From Thelephora terrestris (lineage: Eukaryota; Basidiomycota; Agaricomycetes; Thelephorales; Thelephoraceae): a stretch of 64,000 bases of DNA. Position 1 is the first letter of the stretch. Each line of letters begins with the position of its first letter. Below the pieces are notes generated by a model. That model searched no databases, was not told the DNA's origin, and saw only the letters and a program-made list of their open reading frames with translations. Location: NCBI GenBank assembly GCA_015956445.1, contig WIUZ02000001.1, positions 2,604,001 through 2,668,000 on the forward strand. Direction: 5' to 3'. Positions 1 to 11,002 of the stretch are shown piece after piece. A program made the translations under genes and the position numbers.

Positions 1-246
1 GAACTGTCTACGGCCGTCGACGCCATGCGGACCCGGAACGGGATAGGGGGCTTCAGCGTACAGTCACGTTTCCAGAATAAGAAATCGATGTGCGTGGGAA
101 TTCCGAATTGTGAGATCCGCGACGCGCGCTTAGACGCCCAGGGCCAGGGTCACGGGATGTGGATATGACGAGCGGCAGAGACACTCGCAGACTACTTGAT
201 ACATACGAAAAAAAACATACAGAACCTAATGTAAGATATGCAGGCA
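1..246. other. 3' flank of SNW1, no gene seen
   Basis: Short stretch between the window edge and the SNW1 stop codon. It holds only short open frames without recognisable similarity. It is probably the SNW1 3' untranslated region plus intergenic DNA. Confidence 0.4.
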
Positions 247-2278
247 TTATTGCTCACGCTCCGATGCCTTGTCCATTTGCTGTCGTTTCCGTGTGCCACC
301 CCTGCGAAATGGAGGAATCAGTTGGTGGAAAGAAACGATCGCAAGAGCCACGTACACCTCCGTGTCCAAACCCCTTTTCCTACCACTCTTGGCCTCATCC
401 AAGAACTTGTCCAGGCCGAACACATCTCCGGTATCCTTTTCGAACTGCACTGGTCCCTCCCGTACCTCTTGCTCGTTAGCACCCTCAAACCCAACCTGGG
501 CCCGTCCTAGGCCAAACCTATCATTATCCAGGGCCCGAGAGATGCCCTCTTCTGTGCCACCTCCGTAAGACTCGTCGTTTCCTTCAGTAATGTTACCCCT
601 GGCCTTGTAGATGGCGGCGGCGGCGGAAGAACCATGGAATAAAGGACGATCGTAGAGGTTGTAGGACTCGTCGTCAGCGAAGTTGTTTGAGAGGCTCTCC
701 TGGTTGAAGAGCCGAGAATCCAACATCGACTCTTTCGACATCGTCGGCTTGGCCAGACCCAGGGCGATCTTCTCAGAAATGTCACGATTCTGCTGACGAG
801 CGAGCATCTTCGCCCGTTGTTCAGCTCCCATGTTACTCATCCTCATCTCACGCTCACGTTCCCTCCTCTTCTCTCTCCTCATCTCGTCACGAAGCTTGGC
901 AGCTTCCTCCTCCTCCTCCTCATCGTCTCTTCCCTCCTCACGGTGTGAGGCCTCGGAACCAGATTCACTGTCACTTCCATAATCAGCAAGCCCGGTCTTC
1001 ATAGCAGCGTGACCCTGTGCCGTCGCCACGGCAGAGTGTTTTGGAGGAGCAACTCCGGAACGCTCCTCCCGAGCGCGTTGGGCTAACACCCTAAGGTTTT
1101 CTTCTTTTTGGGCTTTCTCCTTTTCTGCGAGCTTCTGTTGCATCAGGTTCCGCTGTCTGACTTCCTCTCGCGCGTGTCTGTCAGCGATGTACAAGGCTTC
1201 GGAGAACTTAGCAAAATTGTCGTTGATGTGAATCTAGAAGGGGAAAGAAGGTTAGCTTGAACGAATAAAGTAAATGCGATGCCTCACATCTTGGAGACCG
1301 CGTCCATCTGCCGCCAGACGTTTGTCGAGAGGGATGGTATAACCCTTGTTGTTCTTCCAGTTGGAGATACAGGGCGGAATCATCCATTCCTTCTGCTCCT
1401 GGGCAGTGGCTTTGCGTGGAGGGCTGTGAAGAATGGGAGGTGGTGGACTGGGAGGTCCGCGAGGGACCTTTTTGTGCTTGAAGCGAGGAGGTTCCAGAGG
1501 ATCCTCCACTACCTCGGACATTTTGATGATCCTTTGCTTCAAACCGTTTCCGCCACCCTGTTGACCAGGAGTGTACCGAATGAATGTCGTCTTCCCTTGG
1601 CTGTCAGGGACATGCTTTGGTTGTGCTGCCTTGATTTTCCCGTTGGTAATTTTCTCGAGAGCGGCCTTAGTTTTCTCAGCCGTTGCAGCAACCTCTTCTT
1701 CTGAAGGACGTTCCATTGTCCGGTCTGTGTCGGTAAGGTCTTTGCGGTATGCGAGCGGAACGAGGTCTTTAAACTGCGACTGAACTATTTTGCCGTCTCG
1801 TTGGCCTTGTTGAGCAATCGCGTCGTAACGAACGTTTCCTTCAGAGTCAACTTGTAGTGCAAGCGTGTTCCCTGCGGCAGTCTTCCAGTGAATCGTTAGT
1901 TACAACTCGGAGAGTCCGCGCAAACAAACCGCTCTTACCTTCTTCCTGCCAAGATCCAGCGGGTACTGAGCGATATGACATTCTGGGTAGGCACCACCAT
2001 CACCTTCAAAGCCACCAATTAGTTGCCGTTTCAGACCCAATGAACATCATATCACGCACCAAAATCATCTGGAGTTGAGGGTTTCCACCCGGCTCGCTGT
2101 CCGTAAGGAGGGATGGGATTCCGTGTAATTAAAGATTGGGAAGGGTGAGAAGGAGTTTCGTCGACATCATCTTCTATGGTGACTGAGTGCACCGGGGTCG
2201 GAAGGAGCCTGAAGAAAAGCAATTAAAGGTAACATCGCAAAGAGAACGAGCGTAAACTCACGCAGCGAGGGCAGCCAT
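247..2278 (-). CDS. SNW1: SNW/SKIP-domain splicing factor (PRP45/SNW1)
   Basis: Homologue of SKIP/Prp45, a spliceosome component of the Prp19-associated complex and a transcription coregulator acting in the nucleus. The start MAALAALLPTPVHS is split after 17 coding bases by a 53-nt intron (2209-2261). The central exon (about 1252-1716) carries the SNW signature, seen as CISNWKNNKGYTIPLDKRLA, preceded by the RYTPGQQG and IKMSEVVEDPLEPPRFKHKK blocks. The last large exon (from about 1194 down) is the charged helical tail (ADRHAREEVRQRN, then Glu-rich and Lys/Arg-rich stretches) ending in the conserved GPVQFEKDTGDVFGLDKFL. Near the 3' end a 54-nt GTACGT..CGCAG stretch could be a last intron; its length is a multiple of three, so the frame stays open either way. 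It is divergent from NEDD1 with a 184-bp spacer. Family assignment is secure; inner exon edges are approximate. Confidence 0.95.
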
Positions 2279-2462
2279 TAGAGAGAGGGGCAAGTGGTAA
2301 CCCTGGAGCTAGGATGAGCGTGACTGTCGGTGACAAACCGCGGCAGTGTGGCTTCTGCCGGGGTCGTGGTCCCGCGAAGCACGTGATGCGACGCGTTGAA
2401 CATTCAACTCGTCGCGGCCTTCCATTTGACATTCTCCCCCGACACCGAACCCGCAACGGACA
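2279..2462. promoter_or_regulatory. Divergent promoter SNW1 / NEDD1
   Basis: 184 bases separate the two start codons on opposite strands, so both core promoters and both 5' leaders must lie here or overlap the genes. No clear TATA box was seen. A shared bidirectional promoter is an inference from spacing only. Confidence 0.5.
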
Positions 2463-4859
2463 ATGACAACGCTCGCCGTCGCGACAACAGAGCACTTGCT
2501 GCTTCCGGCAACAACGTTTCTCAAACGCACGTCGTCTCTTTCGTCTTCAAATCCCAAAATCTCAATACCAAGACCGCTGGCGGGGACGTGGAGTTCCGAT
2601 AACTCGACGCTTTTCCTGGTATTTACCGATGGTATCCGCAAGTACAGCAACGGGGGTACTACGGGGGAGATTGTCTTTTCTTCTGATGAGGAAGAGCTGC
2701 AGGGATGCATCGTTGCAAAAGACAACGGGGCTATTATCAGTGCCTTGTCAAACAGAATCGCCGTCTTGGAGCCCGCTCCACTTTCTAGCGACTACACCAT
2801 TGCCAGAACAATTGACGTCCACACATTTCCAGTAACTTCCCTTGCGATCTCAAACGACGGCGCCGCTCTTGCTTCCACTTCCCAAACCACGGTTTATATC
2901 CACAATCTCGAAAGTGCCTCCCACACAGCGTTGCGCGGGCTACCTCAGTCATCAGAAGAACCCTCACTGTGTACCTTCTCTCCGCACTCCCGGTCAAAAC
3001 TAATTGTTGGGTCGGGCCAGGTGCTCTACGTCTACGACATAAATAGACCCTCCAGCCCCACAAAAACCATTCCGCTTGGAAGTAGCGCCAATGGGGATGT
3101 TGTTTCACTGGCATGCAGTCCATACAGCAAGACCCTCGTGGCTGTTGCTTGCGAGGAGGGAACCGTGCACCTCGTCGATCTTGAAAAAGAGAAAGGGTTC
3201 GAGTGATCGTTTGCCAAGATATACGGCAGTGCTGATTCCGGTCGATAGGCCTTTCAAGATGGTAGACGTAAAGACCCGGATAACGTCACTGGTCTTCTCT
3301 CCTGAGGGTGCAGCTATGTATGTCGGGACTGACGGCGGAAGTCTCTTGGTAATCGACCTGCGCTCACTGGAGAAACCACCCAAGTCTATCTCTGCTAGTA
3401 GGATCGGCAGTCGTGTCGAATGCCTCGTAGCTCAGGTTCGTTTTTTGTCGAATTCGAAACCAGGGCCCCTCTGATTCATATGTCAAGGCAAAGTCATTGA
3501 CTCCCACCTCTGAGGCCTCATCCAAGCAAAATATACGAAAGCCAATAACACAACAGGAGAAAGGTACGAGAGCGTCTCCACAACGCCGGCTACCATCTTC
3601 CCACCCACTTCCCAAAAAATCACCCGTTCCTACCTTGTCCGCCAAATTCAAGGAGTCACCGGTCCCGACCCCGGTTCGTAAGCGCACCGTCTCTGGGGTT
3701 GTTCGTAGCCCAAGTGTCAGATCACCCCCGGTATTACGGAGGTCAGCATCTACTTTATCGAACGCACCCTCTTCAAGCAAAACCGCTCCATCCAAACCGA
3801 AGGTGTTTTCACCGCCACCTCGAAAACCACCAGGTACTGCGACCACAACCAAGGCCACGACGAAGCCCAGTACGCCCCAGATTGCCTACCAAAAGGATCA
3901 GTGCTGACCTTCTTGCAGATTCTAAAACTGACCCCCAGAAGGAATTAGGGAGGGTGACTAAGACCTTGACGAAAGCAGCTTCGAAGTCCCCTCTCCTACC
4001 CAAGGCGCGTCTCACGACTGAGCCCACGAGACGGGTTGTCTCTACAAGCGCGACAGATACCAAAGTTACCTCCCGCAGACAACTCTCTACGGGACCTTCC
4101 ATCTCAACAGCTACGACCCGGAAACCCAAGTCTCCCTCCTTCTCTTTATCCTCTTCGGGGAAGCAATCCGGCCGCTTATCGGCTTCCACGTCCTCATCTT
4201 CGAAGCCGCGCACAACTACGGCTTCCTCCTCGCGGAAGTCTACCACCCCATCGACCTCACCTGAACCACATACCCCTACCTTACCACTCAAGAGTCTGGG
4301 ATTCGGGTCGGCTTTCAGCCTACAGTCCACTGATGATGAGGGGGAAGATTGGGACGCCGATATCAAGACCAAACAACCTGCTCAACGGCAGGTTGGGTTT
4401 GGTGGTCTCAGCCCTACAGAAGAAGGGAAGATCGAGGAACTCGATGACCAAAGGGACATCGACAACAAGGCGTCCAGTGCGTCGTCTCGAAAAAAGGAGA
4501 AGACTCTACAAGTCACACCAGCCCGACCTGGTGTGCGACGACAATCTGCAGCGTGGTCTCCCGTACCATCGCCCCTGCGTCACGGATTAGAAGACATGCA
4601 GCACTCGGGGGGTGCCCCTTCGTCTGTTACGAACGTTCACAATATGCTTAACCAAATTATGCGAGATGTGATGTATGATTACCAGGAGGATATGCGGACG
4701 GAGTTGGTTGGTATGCATCTAGATATGGTCAGGATGGGGAGGAATTGGAAAAGGGACATGAAGGAAACTATGGACACGTATGCGAAGGATTTGAGAGAGC
4801 TGAGGGAAGAAAATAGGCTGCTGAGAGAGGAGAATGAGAGGTTGAAGCGAGGATATTGA
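2463..4859 (+). CDS. NEDD1: NEDD1-like WD40 gamma-tubulin-ring recruiting protein
   Basis: NEDD1/GCP-WD proteins recruit the gamma-tubulin ring complex to spindle poles and microtubules. Four inferred exons (2463-3196, 3249-3435, 3488-3833, 3919-4859) join in frame to about 735 residues. The first half is a WD40-type propeller (for example VTSLAISNDGAALAST, VVSLACSPYSKTLVAVAC, ITSLVFSPEGAAMYVGTDGG). The middle is Ser/Pro/Thr/Lys-rich and disordered, as in NEDD1. The C-terminus is the conserved helical gamma-tubulin-binding part (NMLNQIMRDVMYDYQEDMR) ending in a leucine-rich coiled coil. The apparent change of frame near 3197 is resolved by a 52-nt GTTCGA..GATAG intron. It is convergent with RPA1. 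The name rests on domain order and the C-terminal helix pattern. Confidence 0.88.
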
Positions 4860-5311
4860 GTTTTGTCTTGTAGTACCGTAGTTACTTATGCCCACGGTTT
4901 CGTCGAGGCCTGGTTGGGCAGGTGCAACCCGCCCAGAGCCCCTCCCACGCGATTTATCATCAGCAAATTGGGAAAAGTCCGACAGTCGAATATATAGCCC
5001 TATGAAAGTGGTAGGGTAAGCTATAGCCTTATAATGCATTACATAGAACGGCGCTAAGGTCATCTGGGAAGCTTGTAATGGCTTACAACACATTATAACG
5101 GGTTACAAGCCCTTGTATGGGATATGCCTCGATCAGCAGACTTTTCGCAACTTGCTGATGATGTTATCCGCTATACCTATATGCACATCATCTGGGGAGA
5201 TACCGTATTCTGTGGTAACCCGACTTGAAATGGACTGCCATGTGAAGATGTACATGTCATTAGTTGCAGCAAGCGGGTGATGTTACACGAGAAAGATTTC
5301 CCAGGAAACTA
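4860..5311. other. Convergent 3' region of NEDD1 and RPA1
   Basis: About 450 bases between two stop codons on opposite strands. AT-rich stretches around 5030-5110 carry short related and partly inverted motifs (ATTACAT, CTTGTAATGG, CTTACAA, GGTTACAAG) that may form imperfect hairpins near the 3' ends. No gene is seen. Confidence 0.4.
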
Positions 5312-8300
5312 CTAATCAGCCCAATTCGTCTTGATAATATCCCTCAAATGAGCCGTTTCTTCCCTGTAGTTCAAGGGGAGGATCTTCGAGATTCCGTATC
5401 GTACTTTCGATTGACCGTTGTATGTGTCGAGTTTCGCACGACAGGTAAAGTTGAAAGTGGAGTATTCTGACTTGGATGAGATTGCGGTATACCTGTCAGC
5501 GTTGGTGTTCTGGCAAACATCATTCAATAAATGCTGATCATTGGGCTGTTCAACACACGAACCTTGATTTCCATGAGTTCATCTGCGGACATGTTGAAGA
5601 CAGCCAGGCCGACGTCATTAAAACCCTGTAACCAAGCTTGCCCCGTGTGATCAGAGACCACCATGGAGATAGTGTACCTTACATGAACATGAGTTGAGGT
5701 CCTAGGATTAGGTCACAAGCAATGCACCTGTACTCTGGCTCCTCCCAGGTTTTTCCGCATTTTTCGCAGTTCCAGCCACCCACGGTTTCCACAACTTTCT
5801 TTCTACACGATTGCTTGGGACACGCGGGATAGGCTGGATTATCGCCCCTGACCCGCAAGATAGTCCCACGGCACGAGAACATGATCTCGGCCCCCTCCGC
5901 GATCTGCAGATTCGTCAGGAAATCTTCAATGGTTCGCATCTGAGCTCCGTTCAACGTGGCGGCTCCTCCAGATACCGAGCCCGCACTAGAGTTCGCGGCG
6001 AAGCTTTGGTTGACACCAACGGAATCGTACCATCCCCGAAGGACGTGGGCGTCGGGAATGTTGGGATTGATCGTCACGGTACTACCGCCAATCATAGATA
6101 GAGTGCGTCCTACACAGCGGACAGAAATGAGTATTGGCACGAGAATCAGAACACAATTGCGGCCCACCCCGGAACTCGTTGATTCTCACCCCCTTGAACG
6201 CGATGACAGGATGGCTACCATCATCTTCGTATGTCTCTGCCTGTTTTCCCCATAGAGTGAGCCTGATCGATGAATTCGAGCGATCAACCAAGGTGAGGTC
6301 CCGTTTCATAATCTATACTCCGTTTATCAGTTAGCCTGAAGCGAAGTGAAGAGCAGAGTCTCGCTCACCGTCCTGTTGTCCTTGGTTAAGATTGTGGAGA
6401 CTTGCCCAACTTCGCTGGCTATCGCGATCACGTCTGGAAGGTGGGTCATTTAAATACAGTGAAATTACAAGGGGAAAATGGGCGACTACCACAAGTCGAA
6501 TTCACCGGCTTGTTGATGAGATCATCCAGTTTCACAAAGCCATTCGTGATCTTGGGCACCTCACTGTCGTCTGTGCACTGTGACCTTTTGTCAATCCTCT
6601 ACTGGTGACTGACGTGTAGGATCATCACCTCTTCAATCTTAGTGTTCTCCCCTAGAGTAAGTTCGAAGTCGCTCGCACCGTCGGCGAACTTCCTCTTTGA
6701 AACTTTTACCCTCGCCTTTGAGAGATAGTAAACCTTCCCATCTTCTAATTTGTAGTAGAGTTGGTCAACGACCGCGTCGAAGCCAACTCCACGCATTTCC
6801 CCGGTTTCGTCCGCGAGGGTGAAGTTGAAAAATCTCCCTTCGGCGTGTGATTTCGACCAGGTCTTGATTTCTGACTTTTGGGTGACACGAGCCTTGATCG
6901 TCCAGTTGTTCGAATATGGGTTTAGCTCTCCAATCGGCAGAGTTGGTCGGCCTGGCTTAGGAGGTGCCGTTCGGGGTTCCGAAGGTTCCGCGGTGTTTAG
7001 TGGATTGGGGGTCGTTCCCTCTGGACTCAGAGTGCATGGGGTAGGGTCTCCGATCCTCCCAGTTTCTTTGACAAGGATTTCAAGACCAAGGATAATCATG
7101 ATGCTGTTCGTTCCAAGGAACGTGTTCAGAATTCGCACGAGGCGTATGGTTGAAGGATAGCATACCGCCGATCCTGAACCGTGTGGGTTGTAAAACGCTC
7201 GACGCGAACGATGGAACCTATCCCCGCACGCCTGTCCTGAAACAACGCAGTTAGCTGGGGGGCCATCATTACCTGAAGGATGTGTGTTCCGTCGGAGATC
7301 ATTGCCCGCCACCGCACTGGACCGTTGGCTTCGATGGCCTTTGTCTGAACTATTTGCACGATGGGTGAGGTCGCCCAGACGGGGTCTTGAGCACTAGTGG
7401 ACGACACGAGCTGGTTGAGGAACCCGGTGGTGAGCTGAGGTATGTCCTCATTCGTGGTCGTTGTAGCCCACGGAGTAGGGTTTCCGATTTTCCCTGCTTC
7501 TTTGACCAAGACTTCGAGATCGAGGATGGTCGCGATGCTGCTCATTCAAAAAAGATTGCGTTCAGAATCCGTACGACGCGCACGGTTGGAGATGGCATAC
7601 CGTTTACCCTGAATGGTGCTCATGGCAAAACGCTGTACGCGAACGATGGAACCTTTCCCCACAAGTCCGTTCTCAAACAATGTGTGGAGCCGAGTGTCCG
7701 CCATCGCCTGGAGAACGTGCCCTCCATCGGAGATCACGATACGCCACCACGGCTTTTGACCGTCGGTTTCGATGGCCTTTACATGAGCAATTTGCACAAC
7801 AGGGGAGGTCGCCCGAACATGGTCTGGTGTGCTATCTAAGGATACGAGCTGACCGCAAAACCCCGTAGTGAGCTGAGGTACATCCGCGTCCGTGGTCGTT
7901 ATAGCGCGCCGAGTAGGGTTTCCGATCTGTTCTGCTTCTTTGACCAAGACCTCGAGATCAAGTATAATCACGATGCTGATCATTCCAAAAAGTGGCGTTT
8001 AACATTCGCACGGCGGGTATGGTGTTGAACTGGGTAGTGACTTGCCGCTTGCCCATAATCACTTTCGCTGTGAGACGTCGAAGGCGAACGATGGAACCGT
8101 CTCCCGCATGCCCGTTTTCAAACAGGGTGCTAAGCTCAGTGACCATCGCTGGCAGGGCTTGTGTCCCGTCGGAGATAAAGGTTCGCCATAGTTTTTGGCT
8201 GTTGTGTTCGATAACCTTCGGTTGGAGAATTTGCACAATGGGGGAGGTGAACCGGACGAGATCTTGAGGCTCAGTGGACGCGATCTGGTCGCAGACACCA

Positions 8301-8353
8301 GCGGTGAGCCGAGGTATGTCCTCACGCATGTTCGTTATCAGTCTCGGTTCCAT
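5312..8353 (-). CDS. RPA1: Replication protein A large subunit with three tandem RPA70N domains
   Basis: Large subunit of the RPA single-stranded-DNA-binding trimer, used in nuclear replication, repair and recombination. Ten inferred exons (8353-8046, 7975-7601, 7537-7166, 7103-6629, 6577-6490, 6433-6369, 6312-6168, 6109-5728, 5677-5563, 5509-5312) sum to 2523 bases, about 840 residues. The family is usually near 610-620. The excess is two extra N-terminal modules: three RPA70N (DBD-F) units of about 123 residues, each running from [D][IV]P[QR]LT.G through SDG..LQ.M and GSIVR..RF to ILDLEVLVKE...IGNPT. Then follow DBD-A (NPYSNNWTIKARVTQKSEIK), DBD-B (from VPKITNGFVKLDDL, then KRDLTLVDRS and LTLWG) and DBD-C with its zinc site (CPKQSCRKKV, WNCEKCGKTW). 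The C-terminus is RYGISKILPLNYREE. The frame is continuous through all splices. The start at 8353 has a second in-frame ATG 24 bases later. Confidence 0.93.
7040..8330 (-). repeat. Tandem triplication of the RPA70N-coding unit
   Basis: Three direct repeats with a period of about 430-440 bp inside RPA1: unit 1 about 7895-8330, unit 2 about 7460-7895, unit 3 about 7040-7460. Each unit has the same exon pattern, with an intron inserted at the same codon (Arg of GKR/DRR) just before the ILDLEVL strand. The introns are 7976-8045, 7538-7600 and 7104-7165. The protein copies are clearly diverged, so this is not a recent assembly artefact. Confidence 0.9.
7976..8045 (-). other. GC-AG intron in RPA1 unit 1
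   Basis: The 70-nt intron of the first RPA70N unit begins GCAAGT, where the equivalent introns of units 2 and 3 begin GTATGC. It ends GATCAG. Reading frame (GKR then IVIILDLEVL) and intron position match the sister units exactly. This makes a non-canonical GC donor the simplest reading. Confidence 0.75.
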
Positions 8354-9473
8354 CCGGCCAGATCATCCCAGATTGGATTTTGTGGGAAAGTAGCCGTCAC
8401 TGACATCACCGCTTTTCTTTTTCTCCCACATCTGCTACACCTTGGGGTAGAGCAGTAATCTGGAAATCGTATGGCCACAAGGTAGATGCACGGGAGCTTC
8501 CGTACCCCAACTTCGAAGGAGATTGAAACCTCTGGCCAAACGCCACGACTGTATACACCCACCAGTTGCATGCCCCGAGTCTCTCCTCGGTCGGGCGTCC
8601 TGAGCGGTCTCATCTTCGACCCTCTCGCCGACATAGCTTCTTACATTTCCCTTCGGCCAGGACTGACAGCATCAGCCCTCGTCATGTTCGTAGAACCGTG
8701 TGGAGTGTAGTGCCCTACGCAAACGTAGACAGGGGCACTATCAGCCTTAGGATATTCTCCAACGTTGGTGCTGTCCTCCCGGGTGGCAAGGAGACCGCGA
8801 CCGGGGTTTGTCGGCGGATGTGTCTTTGGGTCTGGTCATTTAGAAACTGTTGCGACCCAAGCCAAAAAGCGCGACGCCGAGAACAATGGATAGTCATGAT
8901 GGTCAACCAGGGCAACTGGCGTTTCCCTTCTCGTGACTGGGTCAAGACCACCAATCCTCCCTGCTTACAGGGGTAGTGTAAGTAGTCTGTTTATTGGTGT
9001 GGCTGCAGGGTGGAGCCGCTGCATCAAGGGACGGGGTGGCTCCCTGCCCTATAGAGCGATAACCCTGGAGCCTATGTCGCGAACCGGAGACATTCAAAGT
9101 CGTAGTGATGCCGTCCCGCTTTATTTGTTTGTTTAAAAGATAGGGGTTGCCTAAAATTCCCGTACGGGAGTTCGCAGCTGGGATTCTGTTGGGACTGCCC
9201 GTCGCGCTACGTAGGATTTTAGTATGTCCCACGTAAACAAACAGCGTTTCCGTGCCCACTACAAAGCTTAGGTGTGAACGTCAACCCTTGCCAGACCTCC
9301 CACGGAAGTGTTCCATCCCGCCAAATAAGGCACGGCAGGCGGAGACCCGCCGACTCCCGGAGAGTGTCACACGAGACGGTAGCTCCGGAGCGAGGTCACA
9401 TGATCGAAAATCCCTTCCGAACGTGCTTCCGTGACGGAATTGGGCTGAAGACATTAACGACGTGGCCGAGCTA
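8354..9473. other. Intergenic 1.1 kb between RPA1 and TIM54
   Basis: Divergent spacer longer than most here. It contains only short open frames in several phases without recognisable domains, so no gene is called. It must include the 5' regions of RPA1 and TIM54. A short spliced gene cannot be excluded. Confidence 0.3.
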
Positions 9474-10925
9474 ATGTCCTCCAATGGCGCAGCTCCCACC
9501 GCCCCCCAGGTCCAGGAATCTGGCATAAAGGCTGCCCTGAAGTACACCGGTATCCCACAGTCGTGGCTTTCCAAGCGACCAAAGCTACCCTCTCGGAATT
9601 GGCTCATCTTCATCGGCATTACTTCTACCGTCACGGGCTATTATTTGTACGACAGACGACAGTGTAAAACGATTCGTCAGGCCTATGTGGACAAAGTGAA
9701 GCACCTTGCAGAGGTTCCGTTGCATAGTCACGACTATCCGAGGAAAGTCACGGTGTATGGTGCAAAGTGGCCGGACGATGAAGATTCGGACCGAGCCATC
9801 AAGTACTTCAGAAAATACGTGAAGGTGCGTGCATGTCCTTCTATTGCCTCCAGAATTTGGTGCTCATGCCTGCTTGCCTAGCCGATCCTTGTTGCTGCCG
9901 CTGTGGACTTTGACATGGTCATTGGGAAACGCTACGGTGATATATCTTCCCGTGTCGCGGACGAAATCCGGTCTCGGAGGCGTCTGGAGGCAGGCATAGA
10001 TCCTCCAAAGCGGAATATTATTGCCAAGGCTGGCAACCATTCACCAGAGGCCGAACGTCGACGGGAACTAGCAGGTGGTATCGTCCTGGTCGGTAGACCG
10101 ACTTTCAAAGAGTTTATGGAAGGCTTACGGCGTGGGTGGTCTGATGGACTCGAAAAAGTCGACAGGGAGGACAAGCTCGCACGCGAACTGGAATCAGACG
10201 GCAAGTTTGACGAGTTAGAGGAGCCATCATCTCCAGTAGACCCCGAGAGTGTCGGTGATGGTGAACCGCTCCCCACAAAATCGCGCCTCCCCCCTTCCAC
10301 CGGTCTTTTTAAACCCCCATATCTTCGTCCCTTACCGGTAGACAAGGGGTCCTCCTCTTCGTCATCCCCGATTCCAGAGCAGTTCAATATACCCCCAGCT
10401 TCTATTCCCCAACAACCACCGATCCTCTTCGTCCCCTTTACGAACTACCTCGGGTTCCTTCAAGTCCCCCACATGATCTGGGACTTCTTCAATCAGCGAC
10501 AAAAAGTGCTCTCTGGGGCTCAATGCGCGTACAAATTGATTGAGTCCCAGACTCGTCCATTTGAACCTACAACGGATCTCGACTGCGGACTCGACGCAGA
10601 ACACTACTACAAATCCTCCATGAAAAAATACGCAGAGAGCATCGAAAAAATTCGGACGGGGTACTACAAGGCTCTTCCCGACAAACTCAAGACCGCTAGA
10701 GACCTCGCCAGGGGTAACCGAGAACCCACTAAGGACGAGACCAACTACCCTCCACCCACTGAGGTAGAGCTGCGCGCGGAGAGGTTAAAGAAGGAGCTTA
10801 GATGGAGGAGCGATGTTTCTGGTTGGGATATTATCAAACCGGAAGCACCGGTTGCCTTTGACGAGAGGTTCAACGGTGCACTGGAGGTTTTCGCTGATCC
10901 ACTGGACAAGGAGACAGAATTATAG
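9474..10925 (+). CDS. TIM54: Mitochondrial inner-membrane translocase subunit TIM54
   Basis: Tim54 is a subunit of the TIM22 carrier translocase of the mitochondrial inner membrane. Two exons (9474-9824 and 9882-10925; 57-nt intron 9825-9881) give 464 residues, close to family size. Residues about 15-60 hold the signature GIPQSWLSKRPKLPSRNWLI followed by one hydrophobic segment (FIGITSTVTGYYLYDRR), the membrane anchor. Next come the conserved KVTVYGAKWPDDE, the ILVAAAVDFDMVIGKRYGDI block, and a large intermembrane-space part with an acidic and proline-rich insert. The C-terminal part carries RRLEAGID, GRPTFKEFMEGLRRGW and, near the end, GWDIIKPEAPVAFDERF. The ATG at 9474 is the first in frame. 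It is convergent with MER3, with 77 bases between stops. Confidence 0.93.
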
Positions 10926-11002
10926 TTATTCACACAATCAGTGGTACACTACACCGTCCAACTAATCTTTCATCCGATGAGAATTCCCTTCATAGTGCAT
11001 AA

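Noticed and set aside
3190-3260. Apparent frameshift in NEDD1 after LVDLEKEKG
   Set aside because: A 52-nt intron from GTTCGA (3197) to GATAG (3248) joins EKG to PFKMVDVKTRITSL in frame and the whole four-exon gene sums to whole codons.
5510-5562. A 29-nt intron near the end of RPA1 ending at GATCAG
   Set aside because: Too short for this genome; the next acceptor (TTTGCCAG) gives a 53-nt intron and keeps the conserved frame.
7126-7983. Three separate small RPA70N-like genes instead of one RPA1
   Set aside because: Their open ends are introns with matching donors and acceptors, and splicing joins all three units to DBD-A in phase.
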